Of a stretch of DNA of 64,000 nucleotides, positions 16,463-24,480 are shown in pieces (position 1 is the stretch's first letter; every line of letters starts with the position of its first letter). The notes under the pieces were generated by a model. The model saw only the letters and a list, made by a program, of their open reading frames with translations. It was not told where the DNA came from and ran no database searches. The DNA is taken from assembly GCA_023439125.1 (NCBI GenBank), contig JAEXOU010000022.1, forward strand, positions 124,001-188,000. The letters run 5' to 3'. This DNA is from Bacillota bacterium. GTDB taxonomy: Bacteria > Bacillota > Clostridia > Lachnospirales > Lachnospiraceae. A program made the position numbers and the translations under genes.

Positions 16463-18190
16463 TTACTGTTGTTCTCCAAAGATAAATTTATGTAGATTTT
16501 CTACATTCTTTGTTAAGTCTGGAACAATTACATTCATCTTACGTATCGTTACGTTCTCAAACGTATCATATGCTGGAATTCGATTCTGTTCTATCTGATC
16601 CAAACCGATATCAACAGCAATTCTTAAGCAATTTTCAATTTCTCCTGAATCTAAATCTGTAGTTACCATTGGAAGACAAGAATTTGCAATTAATGCCAAA
16701 TCCCAAATCCCCAATGATTTATATTTATGAAATAATGTATCTAAGACAATTCGATGTCTTGAAGTACGTCCAAAATCATTATACTCACGATCTGCAGTTC
16801 CAACGTCGCGAATCCTGCAATAGCCAAGTGCTTGATTTCCATTCATATGATTCATTCCAGCCACAACCGTACGATATGCTGGGTTAGAGATATAGTTCGT
16901 ACTATTTAACCAATCTGCTTCTGCTTTTGTCAGCGAAATATCAACTCCACCAAGCAGATCAATAATCTTCTCAAAATCATTAAATCCTACTAATGCATAA
17001 CCATCCAGTTTAATATTAAAATTTAATTCAATTGTATCATAGAGTAATTGAATACCACCGGTAGCATAAGCTGAATTTAGCTTGTTATCCAAATGTCCCG
17101 GAATCTGAACATACATATCTCTCATCAATGAAGTTAACTTAATTGTTTTTTCTTTGGAGTTTAATGTTAATATTAACATTACATCTGTACGTCCACGAGC
17201 TGTTCCCGAATCAATTGTTTCCTCACCAAGAAGTAAAATGTTCGTAGCATAATCTTCATGTCTTGCAATACCATTATCTATGTTCAAATCTACATCCTCA
17301 GGTTGAATAACTTCCAAATCCTCAATTTCTTCGTTAGAAGCTATTTCATCATCTATGTTCTGTTCTTCTTGTGTACTACCATCATCATAGTTCGTTTTGC
17401 TCGATGCAAACCAGGCACCAACCTTAATTGCAAGATTTTGACCTGGCGTAGTATATCGAAAAAATATGAAAAGTAAAAGCAGGGACATCACAACACATCC
17501 TACTGGTATTGCAATTCGTATCCAAAGCTTTCGCTTCTTTTTTTCATCTATATTCTCAGATGTAATTTCATTCTTTTTGATTTCACTATCTTCTTGCTTA
17601 GCTAATGACTTTGTTATATCCTCAACGATAGTTTCTTCACTATTCGCTTTTTCCTTAATCTTATCGATATCTTCTTCGATTTTTATACTGGCTACTCTAT
17701 GTACTGCTTCCTCTAATAAAGCAAAATCATCTCCATAAACTTCCCTTTTCCCTAATAACATTTCCTCTGTTCCATTGAAATCATTCATTTTTTGTGGTAT
17801 GTTTTGCTGAATTGGTTCTTCTATGTTTTGTCCGATTGATTCTTCTATGTTTTGCTCGATTGGTTCTTCTATGTTTTGTTCGATTGATTCTTCTATGTTT
17901 TGCTCGATTGGTTCTTCTATATTATGTTCTACTGATTCTTCTATGTTATCTTCGATTGCTTGTTCTACGGTTGATTCTATCGTTTGACTTTGCTCAACGT
18001 TGGTAGTTTTATCTTCACTGGTCTCTACCTTCACTTGCATAGAATTATCATCAATGATTTGAATTTCACTACTCAAATCAATTTCAATTCTTTGTTCTTC
18101 AATTTCCTCTTGCAAAGCTCTCTCAATATTCTTAATAAACTCATCCTCACTGGATGGATCGAAATCCCAATTATTATCTCCCTTGCTCAT
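16463..18190 (-). CDS. LytR-CpsA-Psr family protein with acidic intracellular repeat region
   Basis: 575 residues. Residues about 1-210 are cytoplasmic and acidic with a tandem 8-residue repeat; a transmembrane segment (IRIAIPVGCVVMSLLLLFIF) lies near 220-240, and the extracellular LCP catalytic domain follows with GRTDVMLILTLN, LTSLMRDMYVQIPGH, NKLNSAYATGG and GYCRIRDVGTADREYNDFGR. LCP enzymes transfer wall teichoic acid or other glycopolymers from undecaprenyl carriers to peptidoglycan. GGAGG is 5 nt from the ATG at 18188-18190. The long repeat domain is unusual for the family. Confidence 0.9.
   Translation of the reverse strand: MSKGDNNWDFDPSSEDEFIKNIERALQEEIEEQRIEIDLSSEIQIIDDNSMQVKVETSEDKTTNVEQSQTIESTVEQAIEDNIEESVEHNIEEPIEQNIEESIEQNIEEPIEQNIEESIGQNIEEPIQQNIPQKMNDFNGTEEMLLGKREVYGDDFALLEEAVHRVASIKIEEDIDKIKEKANSEETIVEDITKSLAKQEDSEIKKNEITSENIDEKKKRKLWIRIAIPVGCVVMSLLLLFIFFRYTTPGQNLAIKVGAWFASSKTNYDDGSTQEEQNIDDEIASNEEIEDLEVIQPEDVDLNIDNGIARHEDYATNILLLGEETIDSGTARGRTDVMLILTLNSKEKTIKLTSLMRDMYVQIPGHLDNKLNSAYATGGIQLLYDTIELNFNIKLDGYALVGFNDFEKIIDLLGGVDISLTKAEADWLNSTNYISNPAYRTVVAGMNHMNGNQALGYCRIRDVGTADREYNDFGRTSRHRIVLDTLFHKYKSLGIWDLALIANSCLPMVTTDLDSGEIENCLRIAVDIGLDQIEQNRIPAYDTFENVTIRKMNVIVPDLTKNVENLHKFIFGEQQ
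17795..17962 (-). repeat. 24-nt tandem repeat encoding an IEE(P/S)IEQN octapeptide
   Basis: About seven 24-nt units in exact register (recognised by TTCTATGTTTTG starting at 17819, 17843, 17867, 17891 and 17915 on the plus strand), giving NIEEPIEQ and NIEESIEQ alternately. Unit edges degrade at both ends. It lies in the intracellular part of the LCP protein and could expand or contract by slippage. Confidence 0.9.
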
Positions 18191-18281
18191 CCTTTCCTCC
18201 GTTTCTTCAATTCTATTTCTCATATTTTTTATCCAACAGTAAGAAGTTTAACACTAATGTATCTCAAAATACTGATACTTA

Positions 18282-18290
18282 ATTATATCA
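18282..18290 (-). promoter_or_regulatory. extended -10 promoter candidate for the LCP1-relQ unit
   Basis: On the minus strand the motif TGATATAAT, an extended -10 box, lies about 95 nt before the LCP start; no good -35 was found, as allowed for extended -10 promoters. Confidence 0.45.
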
Positions 18291-18351
18291 TAATCTCCAT
18301 TATTGTACTAGTAAAAAAGTATTCCTAGAGTTCTTACTCAAGGACGCTTTC

Positions 18352-18382
18352 TTTGTGTAACAAGAAGTTCGAAGAACTACAC
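18352..18382. repeat. dispersed repeat C, copy 1 (disrupted)
   Basis: GGACGCTTTC, TGTGTAAC and AAGTTCGAAGAA match in order the copy at 20206-20250. Its expected pairing partner (GAATTGTATTACACA) lies on the far side of repeat A copy 1 at 18514-18528, so the hairpin seems to be split by that element. Confidence 0.55.
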
Positions 18383-18511
18383 GTGTCAAAAGTACTTTTA
18401 TATAATTTCAAGCGAAAGCGTGTTGCGGATAAATTATGTTTGTCATCCCATTCTCATAACATTTCCTTGTGCAAAATGACGTCTAATTTCCATCTTAAGG
18501 ACTTTTGACAC
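18383..18511. repeat. palindromic dispersed repeat A, copy 1 (129 bp)
   Basis: Bounded by perfect 11-bp inverted ends GTGTCAAAAGT (18383-18393) and ACTTTTGACAC (18501-18511). Internally it carries AAGCGAAAGCGTGTTGCG, AAATTATGTTTG, CATCCCAT and CATTTCCTTGTGCAAAATGAC, all of which recur in reverse orientation at 32820-32906. No coding capacity. It resembles a MITE or a REP-like element. Confidence 0.75.
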
Positions 18512-18527
18512 CTGAATTGTATTACAC

Positions 18528-18555
18528 AAAAGGCTGTCGCATTAAGCGACAGCCT
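18528..18555 (-). terminator. intrinsic terminator after the second LCP gene
   Basis: A perfect 10-bp stem (AGGCTGTCGC with GCGACAGCCT, 18531-18540 and 18546-18555) with a 5-nt loop, followed on the minus strand by TTTTGTGT. 23 nt beyond the stop of the LCP gene. Confidence 0.88.
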
Positions 18556-18577
18556 CAATTAATCTCATGATACCGTA

Positions 18578-19864
18578 TTAATTTGAAGTAACACTAGACT
18601 CCTCAACTGTACCTGTAGGGATCGGTGTAATCGTTGGTACTGGTTCGTCTAAAAAGATATATTCATACATCTTCTGTCTATTTGCTTCAAAATCAAGAAG
18701 TATAACGTAGCCATGTTCATTTTTACCGTCTTTGTAATAGCCCTCCACTGGTATTCTATAATTATCAATCGTTGAAATTCCATTTTCAACTACTTGTTCA
18801 ATAACATCTGAAATCTGCTGACTCGTAAGATTCGTTTTTATCATTGGAAGAATATCATACATAATAGTTCCAAGCTCGATAATACTCTTGGATTTATATT
18901 TATCAAAAATGGCATTTAATAATCGACGTTGACGAAGAGTACGTCCAAAATCATTATTTGCACCACCAAGTGTAGCTACCTTACGTACTCTAGCATATCC
19001 AAGTGCTTGGTTACCGTTTAATGTATTCCATCCAGCCTTCACATTACGATAGCTTGGATTCGAAATATAGTTCGTAGTATTTAAATAGTTCGCTTCTGTT
19101 GCACCAAGTTCAATATCTACTCCGCCAAGTAAATCCACTATTTTTTCAAAAGATTCAAAGTTTACCGAGGCATAACCATCAATATGAATCTTGAAATTCT
19201 CTTGAACTGTATCAACTAATAAATCAGCTCCACCTAAAGCATAAGCAGCATTTAATTTATTATTATCATGACCTGGTATCTCAACATAACAATCGCGCAT
19301 AAGCGATGTTAACTTAATTGTCTTATCTTTAATATTAACTGACGCAATCATCATGGTATCAGTACGTCCGCCTCCACCAATTTCCTCAATACCAAACAGA
19401 AGAAAATTAGCTACGTATTCTTCTTTACGATAAGGAGAACTAATCGTATTGTTAGCATCTACTATAATCGTCGGTTTTGTAAATAACAAATTGTCTTTAT
19501 TCTCTTCGGCTCCTTCATTATCTAAACGATCTGCTACTATGTTCGAGCCAAAATTATATAATATTTTACGACCAGGTTTTGTTCCGACAAAAAACAAGAT
19601 AATAGCCAGTAATCCTAAAATAATTCCACCAATAATTTTTTTACCTTTATGCTTCTTCTTTTGTTTCTCTATGTCCACAGAAGTTCCCCCTACTGAATCC
19701 TTTGTATCCTCTGAAGTTTTGTCAAGTTCCTCATTTACCTGTTGCTTTAGTGATTCACTTATATCATTAAAAAAATCATCCTCTGTCTCGAATGTGACAG
19801 GGATTTCGATTGTATCAAATAAATCCTTTGATGAAGCATTATTAATATCTTTATCCTCGCTCAT
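18578..19864 (-). CDS. LytR-CpsA-Psr family cell-wall glycopolymer ligase
   Basis: 428 residues. A cytoplasmic N-terminus of about 75 residues is followed by one transmembrane helix (GGIILGLLAIILFFVG) and an extracellular LCP domain with GGRTDTMMIASV, LTSLMRDCYVEIPGH, NKLNAAYALGGADLL and GYARVRKVATLGGANNDFGR. The arginines and aspartates that bind the pyrophosphate of the lipid-linked donor are present. Close paralogue of the LCP gene downstream, but without the repeat domain. Its own terminator separates the two. Confidence 0.92.
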   Translation of the reverse strand: MSEDKDINNASSKDLFDTIEIPVTFETEDDFFNDISESLKQQVNEELDKTSEDTKDSVGGTSVDIEKQKKKHKGKKIIGGIILGLLAIILFFVGTKPGRKILYNFGSNIVADRLDNEGAEENKDNLLFTKPTIIVDANNTISSPYRKEEYVANFLLFGIEEIGGGGRTDTMMIASVNIKDKTIKLTSLMRDCYVEIPGHDNNKLNAAYALGGADLLVDTVQENFKIHIDGYASVNFESFEKIVDLLGGVDIELGATEANYLNTTNYISNPSYRNVKAGWNTLNGNQALGYARVRKVATLGGANNDFGRTLRQRRLLNAIFDKYKSKSIIELGTIMYDILPMIKTNLTSQQISDVIEQVVENGISTIDNYRIPVEGYYKDGKNEHGYVILLDFEANRQKMYEYIFLDEPVPTITPIPTGTVEESSVTSN

Positions 19865-19946
19865 TTTGTAGCACTCATCCTTCCTTAGAACCCGTATACA
19901 ATATACACTATAAGTAATATCAATATATCTTCATATTAAAAACAAC

Positions 19947-19967
19947 GTTCATATCTTACATATGAAC
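19947..19967. repeat. short perfect hairpin upstream of the second LCP gene
   Basis: GTTCATAT and ATATGAAC around a CTTAC loop, about 85 nt before the LCP start. It may be an operator. The rest of the stretch 19865-20100 is AT-rich with no gene seen. Confidence 0.3.
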
Positions 19968-20100
19968 TATGAAATTATACATTTCTTTAAAATATCGAAA
20001 CTAGTTAAAAAATGTTCAGCTATCACATAATACGACATTTTTATCTAATTGTAAAGTACTGAAATGTTTACAAATATGAATATTTCATGAAACACAATAA

Positions 20101-20195
20101 AAAAGTGTTTTGCTTGCAAAACACTCGCGCCAAGCACGGTCGCGTAAGCGACATCTTCCTATCGCGCTTGTGTGCATCATAGTGTCCTTCCTTTT
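20101..20195. repeat. dispersed repeat B, copy 1
   Basis: Starts with a 10-bp hairpin with GCTTGC at its tip (20104-20125) and contains GCGACATCTTCCTATCG and GCATCATAGTGT, both of which recur in the same order at 33086-33175. The two copies agree at roughly four bases in five by eye. No ORF is conserved between them. Confidence 0.75.
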
Positions 20196-20205
20196 GGACG
20201 CTTTT

Positions 20206-20250
20206 GCTATGTAATAGGGAAGTTCGAAGAAATTTCCTATTACATAACAA
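20206..20250. repeat. dispersed repeat C, copy 2 (intact hairpin)
   Basis: GGACGCTTTTG followed by a hairpin whose arms TATGTAATAGGGAA and TTTCCTATTACATA flank GTTCGAAGAA. It immediately precedes the pepD terminator. The disrupted copy is at 18352-18382 plus 18514-18528. Confidence 0.6.
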
Positions 20251-20276
20251 AAGAATGAGCTCAAGCCCATTCTTTT
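20249..20276 (-). terminator. intrinsic terminator of the walJ-ACT-DUF711-pepD run
   Basis: GAATGGGC and GCTCATTC arms around TTGA (minus strand), one G-U pair, followed by TTTTGTT. It begins about 11 nt after the pepD stop. Confidence 0.8.
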
Positions 20277-20286
20277 GTTGGCATTA

Positions 20287-21750
20287 TTACTTTAACACTT
20301 CAAGCAGTTTTTCTATGAATTTATAAACGCGAATCGCTGAAGTAAGATTTAAACGCTCTTTTGGTGAATGAATATCATGCATATCTGGTCCAATGGAAAC
20401 GATATCAAGTCCTGGTATCTTTTCACTAATCAAACCACACTCTAATCCTGCGTGAATAGCAGTCATTTTAGGTTCGTAGCCATATTCACGTGTAAATACT
20501 TTGGCGAACGTATCACGAAACTCTGATTCTTGTTTGTACTCCCAAGCTGGATAATCAGATTTCGCCTCAATATCTGCTTGTAGAAACTCAAACAACATTG
20601 TAAGTTTATCCCTTAAATAGTATTTATAACTACTTACGCTACTGCGCAAGGCGTAACGAAATTCAGCCACATCACCTGTGGCATCGAAGACACCTAAATT
20701 CAAAGAACTTTCCACTAAGCCTTCGATTGTACTACTCATGACCTGTACCCCATTTGGAGTTTGTGTCAACGCAAATAAAATCTTTGATGCCCCCGTTGGA
20801 TGAATTGCTGTCACTTGTTTTTGGCCAATCTTTGTATTTGTCAGCTTAATTCCCGGTTCTGCTGGTCTTAACTCTTTTTGAAAAACCTGATTCATCTCAT
20901 CAAAAGCTTTCATTGCAGAATCAACATCTTCGTTTTTTACTAAAATTTCGCATTCAGCATGGCTAGGGATTGCGTTATCTTTTGATCCACCTTGCATCTG
21001 AATTAGTAAGAAATCATGTGTCTCTTGTAACTGGAACAACGCACGACCTAATAATAAGATGGCATTCGTACGATTTTTATTAATCTCTTGACCAGAATGT
21101 CCACCGCGTAATCCTTCGACAGATACGTGAAGAACGGTTCCTTCTGATTCCATTGGTGTTAATGGAATCTGTGCAATAAAGGTCATACCACCTGCACAAC
21201 TAACAAGTACGTTCCCCTCTTCTTCAGAATCAATATTAATCATATTTCTTCCTTTAAGAATCGAACAATCTAATGCCTTTGCTCCATCCATACCAGTTTC
21301 TTCATCTGTTGTTATGACAACTTCTAAAGCAGGGTGAGAAATTGTATTATCGGACAATAACGCTAGACAATAAGCAATTGCAATACCATCATCTGCACCA
21401 AGTGTAGTCTTATTTGCACTTAACCATTCTCCATCGATTTGCAATTCTAACCCTTCTGTTTCAAAGTTATGATTGTGTCCGCTCTCTTGAACACAAACCA
21501 TATCCATATGTCCTTGAAGAATCACTGGTGTGTGTGCTTCGTAGCCAGCAGTTGCTGGTTTAAAAATTACTACGTTAAGAGCACTGTCCTGAACATACTT
21601 TAGATTGTGTTTCTTTGCAAAATCTACAAGATAATCACTAATTTTTTGATTAAAACCTGATCCTCTTGGTACGGAGGATATCTCCACGAAATAAGATAAA
21701 ACATCCTTATAGTCCATGGACTGAATTAAATTTACGATATTACTCATCAT
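20287..21750 (-). CDS. pepD: aminoacyl-histidine dipeptidase PepD (M20C)
   Basis: 487 residues, the usual size of beta-alanyl/Xaa-His dipeptidases. Zinc-site motifs are visible: GHMDMVCVQ near residue 77, TTLGADDGIAIAYCLALL near 112, and TTDEETGMDGAKALD near 145. The C-terminal HAGLECGLI region carries the last metal-binding segment. It hydrolyses cytosolic dipeptides such as Xaa-His. AGGAG is upstream of two adjacent ATG codons, so the start may be one codon later. 11 nt after the DUF711 gene. Confidence 0.92.
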   Translation of the reverse strand: MMSNIVNLIQSMDYKDVLSYFVEISSVPRGSGFNQKISDYLVDFAKKHNLKYVQDSALNVVIFKPATAGYEAHTPVILQGHMDMVCVQESGHNHNFETEGLELQIDGEWLSANKTTLGADDGIAIAYCLALLSDNTISHPALEVVITTDEETGMDGAKALDCSILKGRNMINIDSEEEGNVLVSCAGGMTFIAQIPLTPMESEGTVLHVSVEGLRGGHSGQEINKNRTNAILLLGRALFQLQETHDFLLIQMQGGSKDNAIPSHAECEILVKNEDVDSAMKAFDEMNQVFQKELRPAEPGIKLTNTKIGQKQVTAIHPTGASKILFALTQTPNGVQVMSSTIEGLVESSLNLGVFDATGDVAEFRYALRSSVSSYKYYLRDKLTMLFEFLQADIEAKSDYPAWEYKQESEFRDTFAKVFTREYGYEPKMTAIHAGLECGLISEKIPGLDIVSIGPDMHDIHSPKERLNLTSAIRVYKFIEKLLEVLK

Positions 21751-21761
21751 TTACGCTCCTA

Positions 21762-23126
21762 TTAGTTCTTAAAGCTATGAATTGGTGCTGGAATTCTTCC
21801 ACCGCGATTAACAAAGGCGTCACATGAGAAATTATTCACAGGCATAATTGGTGCATACCCAAGTAATCCACCAAATTCTGCCGTGTCTCCTACTCCTTTG
21901 CCTATAACTGGAATAATTCGAACAGCTGTTGTTTTTTGATTGATCATACCAATTGCCATCTCATCGGCAATAATTCCTGAGATTGTGGTTGGCTTTGTAT
22001 CTCCAGGGATTGCAATCATATCAAGTCCTACAGAGCAAACGCAAGTCATTGCCTCTAGTTTTTCAATGGTAAGACATCCTGCATTGACTGCATCAATCAT
22101 TCCCTGATCCTCAGACACTGGAATAAATGCACCACTCAAACCTCCTACATAAGAAGATGCCATAACGCCACCTTTCTTTACCTGATCATTTAACAGAGCA
22201 AGTGCTGCTGTAGTTCCTGGTGCACCTGGATATTCTAAGCCAATTTCTTGTAAAATTTCGGCTACAGAATCTCCAACTGCAGGTGTTGGTGCAAGCGATA
22301 AATCAACAATGCCAAAAGGAACATTTAACATTTTTGAAGCCTCAAGTGCAACTAACTGTCCAACACGTGTAATCTTAAATGCTGTTTTCTTAATCGTCTC
22401 ACATAAGGTTCCAAAATCTTTTCCACGTACGGATTGTAATGCAGTTTTCACTACCCCTGGACCGGAAACACCTACATTAATAATCGCATCAGCTTCTGTT
22501 ACACCGTGAAAAGCCCCTGCCATAAATGGGTTGTCATCTGGAGCATTACACAATACAACAAGCTTAGCGCAACCAAGGGAGTCCTTTTCTTTTGTCAAAT
22601 TCGCAGTGTTAACAATAATATCACCTAACAGCTTCACTGCATCCATATTAATTCCTGTCTTTGTGGAACCTACATTGATAGAACTACAGATACGTTCGGT
22701 ATTCGCTAAAGCTTCCGGAATTGATTCAATTAATAACTTTTCGGAAGGAGTCATTCCTTTCGAAACTAAAGCCGAATAGCCGCCAATAAAATTAACACCA
22801 ACCACTTTTGCTGCAGCATCCAATGTTTTTGCAATTGATACATAATCCTTCGTTGTTTTGCATGCCGAAGCACCAATCAAAGCAATTGGTGTAACGGATA
22901 TTCTCTTATTTACAACTGGGATACCAAATTCACGCTCAATTTTTTTACCAGTAGCAACTAAATCTTTAGCTACTGTAGTTATTTTATCATAGATGTTACG
23001 ATTTAATTCGTCCAAATTACAGCTGATGCAGTCCAAAAGGCTAATACCGAGTGTTATCGTACGAACATCAAGGTTTTCTTTTTCAATCATCGTATTCGTT
23101 TCAATTACTTCATTAAAATTTATCAT
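21762..23126 (-). CDS. DUF711 / UPF0210 (PFL-like) family protein
   Basis: 454 residues, full length. The TIM-barrel-related, glycine-rich family is widely conserved in Firmicutes and archaea but lacks a demonstrated enzymatic activity. Segments seen include ITLGISLLDCISC near residue 25, NFIGGYSALV, INVGVSGPGVV, and the C-terminal GDTAEFGGLLGYAPIMPVN. The small ACT-domain gene immediately upstream (13 nt) is the usual partner and probably acts as its ligand-binding subunit. Confidence 0.9.
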   Translation of the reverse strand: MINFNEVIETNTMIEKENLDVRTITLGISLLDCISCNLDELNRNIYDKITTVAKDLVATGKKIEREFGIPVVNKRISVTPIALIGASACKTTKDYVSIAKTLDAAAKVVGVNFIGGYSALVSKGMTPSEKLLIESIPEALANTERICSSINVGSTKTGINMDAVKLLGDIIVNTANLTKEKDSLGCAKLVVLCNAPDDNPFMAGAFHGVTEADAIINVGVSGPGVVKTALQSVRGKDFGTLCETIKKTAFKITRVGQLVALEASKMLNVPFGIVDLSLAPTPAVGDSVAEILQEIGLEYPGAPGTTAALALLNDQVKKGGVMASSYVGGLSGAFIPVSEDQGMIDAVNAGCLTIEKLEAMTCVCSVGLDMIAIPGDTKPTTISGIIADEMAIGMINQKTTAVRIIPVIGKGVGDTAEFGGLLGYAPIMPVNNFSCDAFVNRGGRIPAPIHSFKN

Positions 23127-23139
23127 CGAATTTTCCTTT

Positions 23140-23412
23140 CTACAGATGGTGCATCATGTCAAAAATATCTTCTCTCTGTGCCTTAATTACTACACCAATT
23201 TCCTTCCCGATCTGTTCTAGCTCACAAGCAAAAGCTCCAAATTCTTTTACAGATTCGTTCATATCTACAATCATCATCATATTAAAATAGCCAGAAACGA
23301 TTGTCTGTGAAATATCAAGAATATTAACATGGTTACTAGCTAGGTATGTACAAACTTTAGCAATAATTCCTACCTGGTCATGACCTACTACTGTAATAAT
23401 TGTTTTCTTCAT
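23140..23412 (-). CDS. ACT-domain protein (UPF0237)
   Basis: 90 residues, a single ACT domain beginning TIITVVGHDQVGIIAKVCTYLA, the normal amino-acid-binding fold. It is conserved as the partner of the DUF711 gene, which follows after 13 nt. GGAGG precedes the ATG. The ligand is not known. Confidence 0.9.
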   Translation of the reverse strand: MKKTIITVVGHDQVGIIAKVCTYLASNHVNILDISQTIVSGYFNMMMIVDMNESVKEFGAFACELEQIGKEIGVVIKAQREDIFDMMHHL

Positions 23413-23438
23413 TGCAAATCCTCCTTATATTCAAATTC

Positions 23439-23460
23439 GGTCCCACGAATTTGTGGGACC
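23439..23460. repeat. hairpin between walJ and the ACT gene
   Basis: Perfect 8-bp arms GGTCCCAC and GTGGGACC with a 6-nt loop, in the 103-nt gap between the two genes. It lacks a good U-run on the minus strand (GAATTTGAA), so it may be an mRNA-processing or attenuating hairpin more than a full terminator. Confidence 0.5.
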
Positions 23461-23515
23461 AATGTATGATCTAAGCGCACGTAATTCGCGCATCATAACC
23501 TTATAACTGGTAATC

Positions 23516-24313
23516 CTATTCCGCTATGACCATATCAGATACAATATCACGATTTGCAACTGTAATCTGTGGCATCGTAGAATGATCCGGCCAATTTTGA
23601 GAAACTTCATAACGAATTGTTTCATACGCAAGTTCCGCATAGTTATTTTCTTTACTTAAATGTCCTAAAATGATATGCTCTAGCTTATTATTTAGTAATT
23701 CACATATTAGCTTAGCCGATGTCTCATTGGATAAATGTCCTCGCATACCAAGAATACGTTGCTTGAGATAATAAGGATATCCTCCCACCATCAGCATATT
23801 TACGTCATGATTTGCTTCCATATATAAAATTTCTGAATCTCTTAGCTTAGAAACTGTGTAATCTGTATACGTACCTAAATCGGTTGCCATACCAACCTTA
23901 ACTCCACCATGTTGAAATGTATAACAAACTGGATTACTCGCATCATGCGAAATTGCATATGGTTCAATTGTAACATCACCAAGCACAAAGGATTCATCCG
24001 GCTTAATGTAATTCAATAAGCTTTCTTCAATTCTTCCTACGTTTTTTTGTTTTAATATTGCATTCAAAGTTTCCACAGTCCCGTAAATAGGAATTTTGTG
24101 ACGTCGCGCCATTACTCCAATTCCTTGTATATGGTCGCTGTGTTCATGTGTTATCAAGATACCTGCAATTGCATCTGGATCGACATTAATCTCTTCTAAC
24201 CCCGATTCAATTCGCTTTGCACTAACCCCGACATCAATCAAAAGGTGCGTTTGATTACTGCCAACATAGATACAATTCCCACTGCTACCACTAGCAATAC
24301 TGCATAAGCGCAT
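23516..24313 (-). CDS. walJ: metallo-beta-lactamase-fold hydrolase, WalJ/YycJ family
   Basis: 265 residues. The opening MRLCSIASGSSGNCIYV and the zinc-binding ILITHEHSDHIQGI (about residues 53-66), together with HDASNPVCY and ILGHLSKENN, match YycJ/WalJ. In other Firmicutes it affects coordination of DNA replication and cell-wall control, and has exonuclease-type features; here it is not next to walRK. 103 nt from the ACT gene; possibly cotranscribed. Confidence 0.88.
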   Translation of the reverse strand: MRLCSIASGSSGNCIYVGSNQTHLLIDVGVSAKRIESGLEEINVDPDAIAGILITHEHSDHIQGIGVMARRHKIPIYGTVETLNAILKQKNVGRIEESLLNYIKPDESFVLGDVTIEPYAISHDASNPVCYTFQHGGVKVGMATDLGTYTDYTVSKLRDSEILYMEANHDVNMLMVGGYPYYLKQRILGMRGHLSNETSAKLICELLNNKLEHIILGHLSKENNYAELAYETIRYEVSQNWPDHSTMPQITVANRDIVSDMVIAE

Positions 24314-24404
24314 ATTCTTACTTCCTTCCTAACTCGATCACTTTTTCATCGAAGGTATTAATCGTTGTCTAGTATATAATAAAACATCTGGAATTGCAAG
24401 AATC

Positions 24405-24456
24405 AAAAACCCCTTAAGTAGATTTTGGTTACTAATTACCTTATCTACCTAAGGGG
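24405..24456 (-). terminator. intrinsic terminator after the GGDEF gene
   Basis: Arms 24410-24423 and 24443-24456 pair over 13 of 14 positions (CCCCTTA and GTAGAT blocks); on the minus strand the stem is followed by TTTTTG. Loop of about 19 nt. Begins 25 nt after the stop. Confidence 0.8.
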
Positions 24457-24480
24457 AATCATATCACATAAGCTAGCTTC

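Noticed and set aside
17794..18006. Plus-strand ORF with LVLLCFVRLILL repeats
   Set aside because: It is the antisense reading of the 24-nt repeat in the LCP gene, and the hydrophobic pattern follows from that repeat.
20068..20270. Two overlapping minus-strand ORFs of about 60 codons
   Set aside because: They fall in repeats B and C and the pepD terminator and lack ribosome-binding sites.
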